Source of the DNA: an uncultured Christensenella sp.
GTDB taxonomy: Bacteria > Bacillota > Clostridia > Christensenellales > Borkfalkiaceae
Assembly (NCBI GenBank): GCA_910578065.1
Contig: CAJTPB010000006.1
Location: 1 to 64,000, forward strand
DNA length: 64,000 nucleotides
Direction of reading: 5' to 3'
Shown: positions 60,422 to 64,000 of the stretch, one piece after another
How the letters are laid out: each line of letters begins with the position of its first letter
Numbering within the stretch: the first letter of the stretch is position 1
Translations under genes and position numbers: made by a program
Notes under the pieces: generated by a model
Database searches by the model: none
What the model saw: only the letters and a program-made list of their open reading frames with translations
What the model was told of the DNA's origin: nothing

Positions 60422-60632
60422 CTAATCTTGCTTACCAACACGATAATGATAATTTGCAAACAAATACGTACCGTTATCGTATGCGCCCCATCCAAAAATG
60501 AATCCGTCATAACGGGTATAGGTAACATAATGCGATCCGGTAAATCCTTCTTTGTCGAAAGTTCCGCTGTTGTGTCCGATTATTGCCCCGACATTGAATT
60601 TACCTGTAATCGTATTTTCAGATAATCCGTTT
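60422..60632 (-). pseudogene. C-terminal fragment of a GLUG-repeat protein
   Basis: About 65 codons without a start: SENTITGKFNVGAIIGHNSG then HYVTYTRYDGFIF and a stop at 60422. The VGAIIGHNSGTF stretch is a GLUG repeat like those in the 58725 gene. The upstream part has been lost where patatin now begins. Confidence 0.65.
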
Positions 60633-61422
60633 ATTCTCCGATCAGCTTTTTTATCGTATCGATATTTTCTTTCCCCAACTCGTACCCTTTCTCATACGCG
60701 AATTGCAAATTTTTCACTTTGTATTGATCCATTGCGCCCAAATCAGGTTCCAGCCACAAATCGATATTGCGCGAACGCGACTGCTTTTTGCGCTGGGTCG
60801 TACGGGTATCCATAATGTCGATGCACCGCAGCAGGCTTTCCACCAAGTTAGAGGGGGATTTTTTCACCGTTAAATCGCCCAAAACGTCAATCGCGACGAT
60901 CGCTTCCGCCCCCATTTGTTTCAGTTCTTTGGTGGGAACGCGTTCCAAAACGCCGCCGTCTACCAACATCATGTTGTCTTTCATGACGGGCGTAAACGCG
61001 CCGGGGATAGAACTCGAAGCGATCACCGCGTCGATCACGTTCCCCTCGTTCAACGCAATCAGTTTGCCCGAAACCATATCGACGGAAACGCAGCAAAAGG
61101 GAATTTTTAACTCGGAAAAGGATATATCGCCCATATACTCTTCTAAAAGTTTTCGCGCCTTGTTCATGCGGAACAGTCCGTTTGCGTGAATGGGCGTAAC
61201 GTTTAAACTTGCGATTTGCGAAAGTTTCAGCTTTAACACCTTTTCTTTCACCGTTTTCATATCGATCCCCGCGCAGTACAGCGCGCCGACGATAGACCCC
61301 ATCGAACAGCCCGTTACGTAATCGGCGCGGATCCCCGCTTCTTCCAACGCCTGCAAAAACCCGACGTGCGAAACGCCGCGCGCGCCGCCGCTGCCCAACG
61401 CAAGCCCTAACTTTTTACGCAT
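60631..61422 (-). CDS. Patatin-like phospholipase
   Basis: The 263-residue protein has the oxyanion loop GSGGARGVSH (about 10-19), nucleophile elbow GCSMGS (Ser40) and the catalytic Asp155 in LVDGGVLERVPTKEL, forming a Ser-Asp dyad lipid acyl hydrolase. GGAGGGAC precedes the ATG at 61422. It is divergent from the YlbJ-like gene and probably cytosolic or membrane-associated. The substrate is unknown. Confidence 0.92.
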   Translation of the reverse strand: MRKKLGLALGSGGARGVSHVGFLQALEEAGIRADYVTGCSMGSIVGALYCAGIDMKTVKEKVLKLKLSQIASLNVTPIHANGLFRMNKARKLLEEYMGDISFSELKIPFCCVSVDMVSGKLIALNEGNVIDAVIASSSIPGAFTPVMKDNMMLVDGGVLERVPTKELKQMGAEAIVAIDVLGDLTVKKSPSNLVESLLRCIDIMDTRTTQRKKQSRSRNIDLWLEPDLGAMDQYKVKNLQFAYEKGYELGKENIDTIKKLIGE

Positions 61423-61441
61423 AATCTTGTCCCTCCGAACG

Positions 61442-61448
61442 TAGTATA
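61442..61448. promoter_or_regulatory. Overlapping divergent -10 boxes
   Basis: AGTATAC carries TATACT on the minus strand (patatin) and TAGTAT on the plus strand (YlbJ-like, five bases before ATG 61453). The 30-base gap leaves room for only one polymerase at a time. Confidence 0.45.
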
Positions 61449-61452
61449 CCGT

Positions 61453-62427
61453 ATGATAAAAGCGAAAAATCTGTCCGCGCTGTTTATAAGCGCAATCGCG
61501 GTTTTCGCAATGACCGTGTTTTTGATTTTCCCCGCCCGCTACGCCCAATCGGTAAGCGAGGGTATTTCGCTGTGGGCGGTAAACGTTCTGCCCGCAACCT
61601 TTCCTTTTTTGTTTTTAACGGCGCTGCTTTCTTCTTTGTGCCTGTTTGCCCGCGTTGCGGAAAAACTTTCCCCCGCGGCAAAAAAACTTTTCCGCGTAAA
61701 CGGAGCGGGCGGCTGCGCCGCCGTAATGAGCGCGCTTTCGGGCTACCCCGTAGGGGCGCGCCTATTATTCGATTTGCACGAACGCAACCTGATTTCTCAA
61801 AACGAACGATTCCGCCTTGCCTGCCTGTGCTCTACTTCGGGACCTATGTTCCTTGTCGGCGTAGTGGGAAGCGCAATGTTTCATAGCGCGAAAGCGGGTT
61901 GGATCGCCCTGCTTTCTCATTTACTTTCCGTTTACGCCGTATGTTTTTGCCTGCGCTTTTTGGGCAAAAAAGAAACGTCCGCTTCCCTTCCCCTCGTTTC
62001 CTTCCCCGCAGGAAAAGAAACTTCGCTTTACGAAAGTCTTTCTTCCGCGGTCACTTCGATTCTGTGCGTGGGCGGATTTATCGCGCTTTTTTATGCATTC
62101 GGACAAATGCTTTCCGATTTAGGCGTATTCGCAGGGGCAAACGCGTTGCTTTCATCCACCCCCTTTGCACCGTACGGAGAAGGCATTTTGCGCGGTCTTT
62201 TAGAAATGACGACGGGCTGCGCGATCCTCTCGCAAAATCCAGCGCCCCTTTCTTTGGCGCTTTCGTGCTTTCTAGTGACCTTCGGCGGACTGTGCGTGCT
62301 GTGCCAACAGCTTTCTTACCTTTCCCGCACGGGAATAAAACCGCTGCCGTTTACCGCCGTAAAACTGATTCAAGCAGTCGTTTCCGCAGTAATTTGCTAT
62401 TTGCTTGCACTCGCAGTCGGCATGTAA
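61453..62427 (+). CDS. YlbJ-like sporulation membrane protein
   Basis: The 324-residue protein has about eight membrane segments and YlbJ/nucleoside-recognition motifs: EGISLWAVNVLPATFPFLFL, ALSGYPVGARLLFDLHERN and CSTSGPMFLVGVVGSAMF. In B. subtilis YlbJ (SpoVV) moves dipicolinic acid across the outer forespore membrane, which fits SpoVAC elsewhere in the window. No Shine-Dalgarno is seen; the start is near the predicted +1. Confidence 0.82.
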   Translation: MIKAKNLSALFISAIAVFAMTVFLIFPARYAQSVSEGISLWAVNVLPATFPFLFLTALLSSLCLFARVAEKLSPAAKKLFRVNGAGGCAAVMSALSGYPVGARLLFDLHERNLISQNERFRLACLCSTSGPMFLVGVVGSAMFHSAKAGWIALLSHLLSVYAVCFCLRFLGKKETSASLPLVSFPAGKETSLYESLSSAVTSILCVGGFIALFYAFGQMLSDLGVFAGANALLSSTPFAPYGEGILRGLLEMTTGCAILSQNPAPLSLALSCFLVTFGGLCVLCQQLSYLSRTGIKPLPFTAVKLIQAVVSAVICYLLALAVGM

Positions 62428-62605
62428 GAACACGCTTTTAATCGCATTCGGTTTATATAACCCGCATTTACGCGGTCTTTTAACTGCCCACAAGCGCATA
62501 TGAAAATGGTACTTCCGCTTCTTGCGCGCGCCGTGCTCATATGCACGCTTTATAATAAAACTTAGTGTGTATATAAAAATACGCCGACAAGCGATACAAT
62601 CCGCT

Positions 62606-63439
62606 TTATTGACCGCTCGCTTCCATATCCGACTTGCGGGAATATGCGCCCAAAATACGGAACTGCGTGCATTCTTGTTTCGCCCGATCAAGCGCGGAGC
62701 GCACGCGCTCTTCTGCAATATCCCCCGCAAACTCGATAAAAAAGCGGTATTCGCCGAACACGTCTTTCATGGGGCGGCTTTCGATACGCGTTAAATTAAG
62801 CCCGTATTCCGCAAACGCCTGCAACAGCTTTAACAGCGCGCCCGCCTTATGCGCGCATGCCGCGCACAAAAACACCATATCGCTGTGCTTGGGCAAATGA
62901 TTCTCTTTTCGCACCAACCGTAAAAAACGGGTATAATTGCACTTTTCGTCTGCAATGTTTTCCTGCGAAAGCACAATGCCATTTGCCGAAATGTGTCCCC
63001 CGACGATCCCCGCCGAATCTTCTCCGATCAACTCCAAACTCTTTGCGGTGGACTCGGTAAAAATATATTGCGCCTGCGGAAGATTTTTTTGCAGAAATTT
63101 CGAACACTGCCCGATCGCCTGTTCGTGCGAATAGACCCGCTTCACCTCGCAAAGGCGAACGCCCTCTTTCAGCGCAAGACGGTGATCGATTTTTAAAACG
63201 GTTTCTTCCACTGCGAACACCTCTTCCCGTTCGAGCAGATCGAGATTTTGCAATACGCCCCCTTGAATGGAATTTTCGATGGGAATCACCGCGCAATCGA
63301 CTTCCCCCGCAAGCAATTTTTCGATTACTTGGGGGAAATTTGCGCACAAAATACGCTCGTATCCTTTACACAGCGTTTCCGCCGCCAAAGCGGAATAACT
63401 TCCGCACGGTCCTAAACAGCTTACCTTGCGCGCGGTCAT
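62606..63439 (-). CDS. pheA: Prephenate dehydratase
   Basis: The enzyme converts prephenate to phenylpyruvate. The 277-residue protein has the PBP-like catalytic domain (LGPCGSYSALAAETL, VIPIENSIQGGVLQNLDLL, Thr-Arg in CNYTRFLRLV) and a C-terminal ACT domain with ESRPMKDVFGEYRFFIEF, the phenylalanine-binding motif. No chorismate mutase domain is fused. It starts just after the DAHP synthase stop. The 62428-62605 gap holds nothing clear. Confidence 0.94.
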   Translation of the reverse strand: MTARKVSCLGPCGSYSALAAETLCKGYERILCANFPQVIEKLLAGEVDCAVIPIENSIQGGVLQNLDLLEREEVFAVEETVLKIDHRLALKEGVRLCEVKRVYSHEQAIGQCSKFLQKNLPQAQYIFTESTAKSLELIGEDSAGIVGGHISANGIVLSQENIADEKCNYTRFLRLVRKENHLPKHSDMVFLCAACAHKAGALLKLLQAFAEYGLNLTRIESRPMKDVFGEYRFFIEFAGDIAEERVRSALDRAKQECTQFRILGAYSRKSDMEASGQ

Positions 63440-63440
63440 G

Positions 63441-64000
63441 TTACGCCTTCTCCGCGATATCCAAAATCAACCGCTCGGTATCTTCCCACCCCAAACAAGG
63501 ATCGGTGATCGACTTGCCGAACACGACGTCGTGCTTTTGGCAGCCCTCTTCCAAAAAACTTTCTATCATAAATCCCTTTACGATCTTTTTAAAATCGGCG
63601 TCGTACAAACGGTTTTGCATAACTTCTTCGATGATTCTGATTTGCTGTTGATACTGTTTGCCCGAATTTGAGTGATTGGAATCGATCACGATGGCGGGAT
63701 TTTTCAATTCGCCGTTGCTGTTTCGATACCCTTCGTATACGCGCATTACCGTTTCATAGTGGTAGTTGGGCATGTCGTTCCCGTACGAATCGACCATACC
63801 GCGCAGTACTGCGTGCGCGTACTCGTTGCCCTGCGTGCCCACCTGCCAATCGCGGTACTTGAACACCTGCGGACTTTGCGCCGCATAAATGGAATTGAGC
63901 GTAACGGGAATACTTCCGCCCATGGGGTTTTTGATCCCGACGGGAAGTTCGATCCCGCTCGATACCAAGCGGTGCATTTGATTTTCGCTCGAACGCGCGC
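63441..64000 (-). CDS. 3-deoxy-7-phosphoheptulonate synthase, class I (3' part)
   Basis: The C-terminal ~186 residues of an AroG/F/H-type DAHP synthase: ARSSENQMHRLVSSG at the window edge, then ELPVGIKNPMGG, IVIDSNHSNSGKQYQQQ, ESFLEEGCQ and VFGKSITDPCLGWEDTERL. The 5' part lies outside the window. It starts the aromatic pathway and is coupled to pheA. Confidence 0.94.
   Translation of the reverse strand, partial: ARSSENQMHRLVSSGIELPVGIKNPMGGSIPVTLNSIYAAQSPQVFKYRDWQVGTQGNEYAHAVLRGMVDSYGNDMPNYHYETVMRVYEGYRNSNGELKNPAIVIDSNHSNSGKQYQQQIRIIEEVMQNRLYDADFKKIVKGFMIESFLEEGCQKHDVVFGKSITDPCLGWEDTERLILDIAEKA

Overview
The window looks like a chromosomal segment from a spore-forming member of the Clostridia (Firmicutes). 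It encodes SpoIIGA, sigma-E, sigma-G, SpoVAC and a YlbJ-type spore membrane protein, the Firmicutes gene order secG-rnr-smpB, and mostly strong Shine-Dalgarno sites. GC is moderate in most of it. A lineage near the uncultured gut Christensenellales is my guess, not something the sequence proves. I saw no tRNA, rRNA or CRISPR array.

Layout. 1-1,009: start of a phosphate ABC transporter operon (pstS, partial pstC). 1,168-3,499: the sporulation cluster spoIIGA-sigE-sigG, with a hairpin over the sigG ribosome binding site. 3,589-8,932: housekeeping genes tsaD, prfB and secA. 9,126-11,559: a degenerate BirA-like protein, a DeoC-like protein lacking catalytic residues, a small membrane protein and a 91-bp triple repeat. 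11,692-17,096: a leftward run panE, histidine phosphatase, gltX, thyA, dfrA, plus aroK. 17,273-23,053: a lipoprotein, then secG-rnr-smpB running into a methionine pair (metY, metA with Glu111, hence acetyl-CoA type). 23,479-33,523: spoVAC followed by a leftward set of phage DNA-packaging and head genes with no tail, lysis, replication or integrase genes. 32,280-37,302: two envelope proteins of related design and a GH43 glycosidase. 37,488-50,940: a 101-bp repeat, a nucleoside hydrolase, a heterodimeric ABC exporter with a poly-G promoter, asnS, a PHP gene, proS, an ECF-type membrane protein, a DUF4430-like lipoprotein, a DUF2207 protein and DegV. 51,119-55,654: phosphohexomutase, transketolase and a membrane protein. 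55,700-60,632: an AT-richer accessory stretch with an IS200/IS605 remnant, surface and lipoprotein genes, GLUG fragments, and rarA. 60,631-64,000: patatin, a YlbJ-like protein, pheA and partial DAHP synthase.

Themes that cross the window. (1) Several genes start exactly where a consensus -10 box would place transcript +1 (9,126; 10,946; 33,688; 38,734 on the minus strand; 54,713), which suggests many leaderless or near-leaderless mRNAs, unusual for Firmicutes. (2) Tandem duplications of about 66-120 bp recur, several copying the 3' end of a gene. (3) The packaging/capsid block next to a spore gene, without the rest of a phage, is the best candidate for an undescribed domesticated system. (4) The ABC exporter promoter carries a G9 tract between -35 and -10, as in phase-variable promoters.
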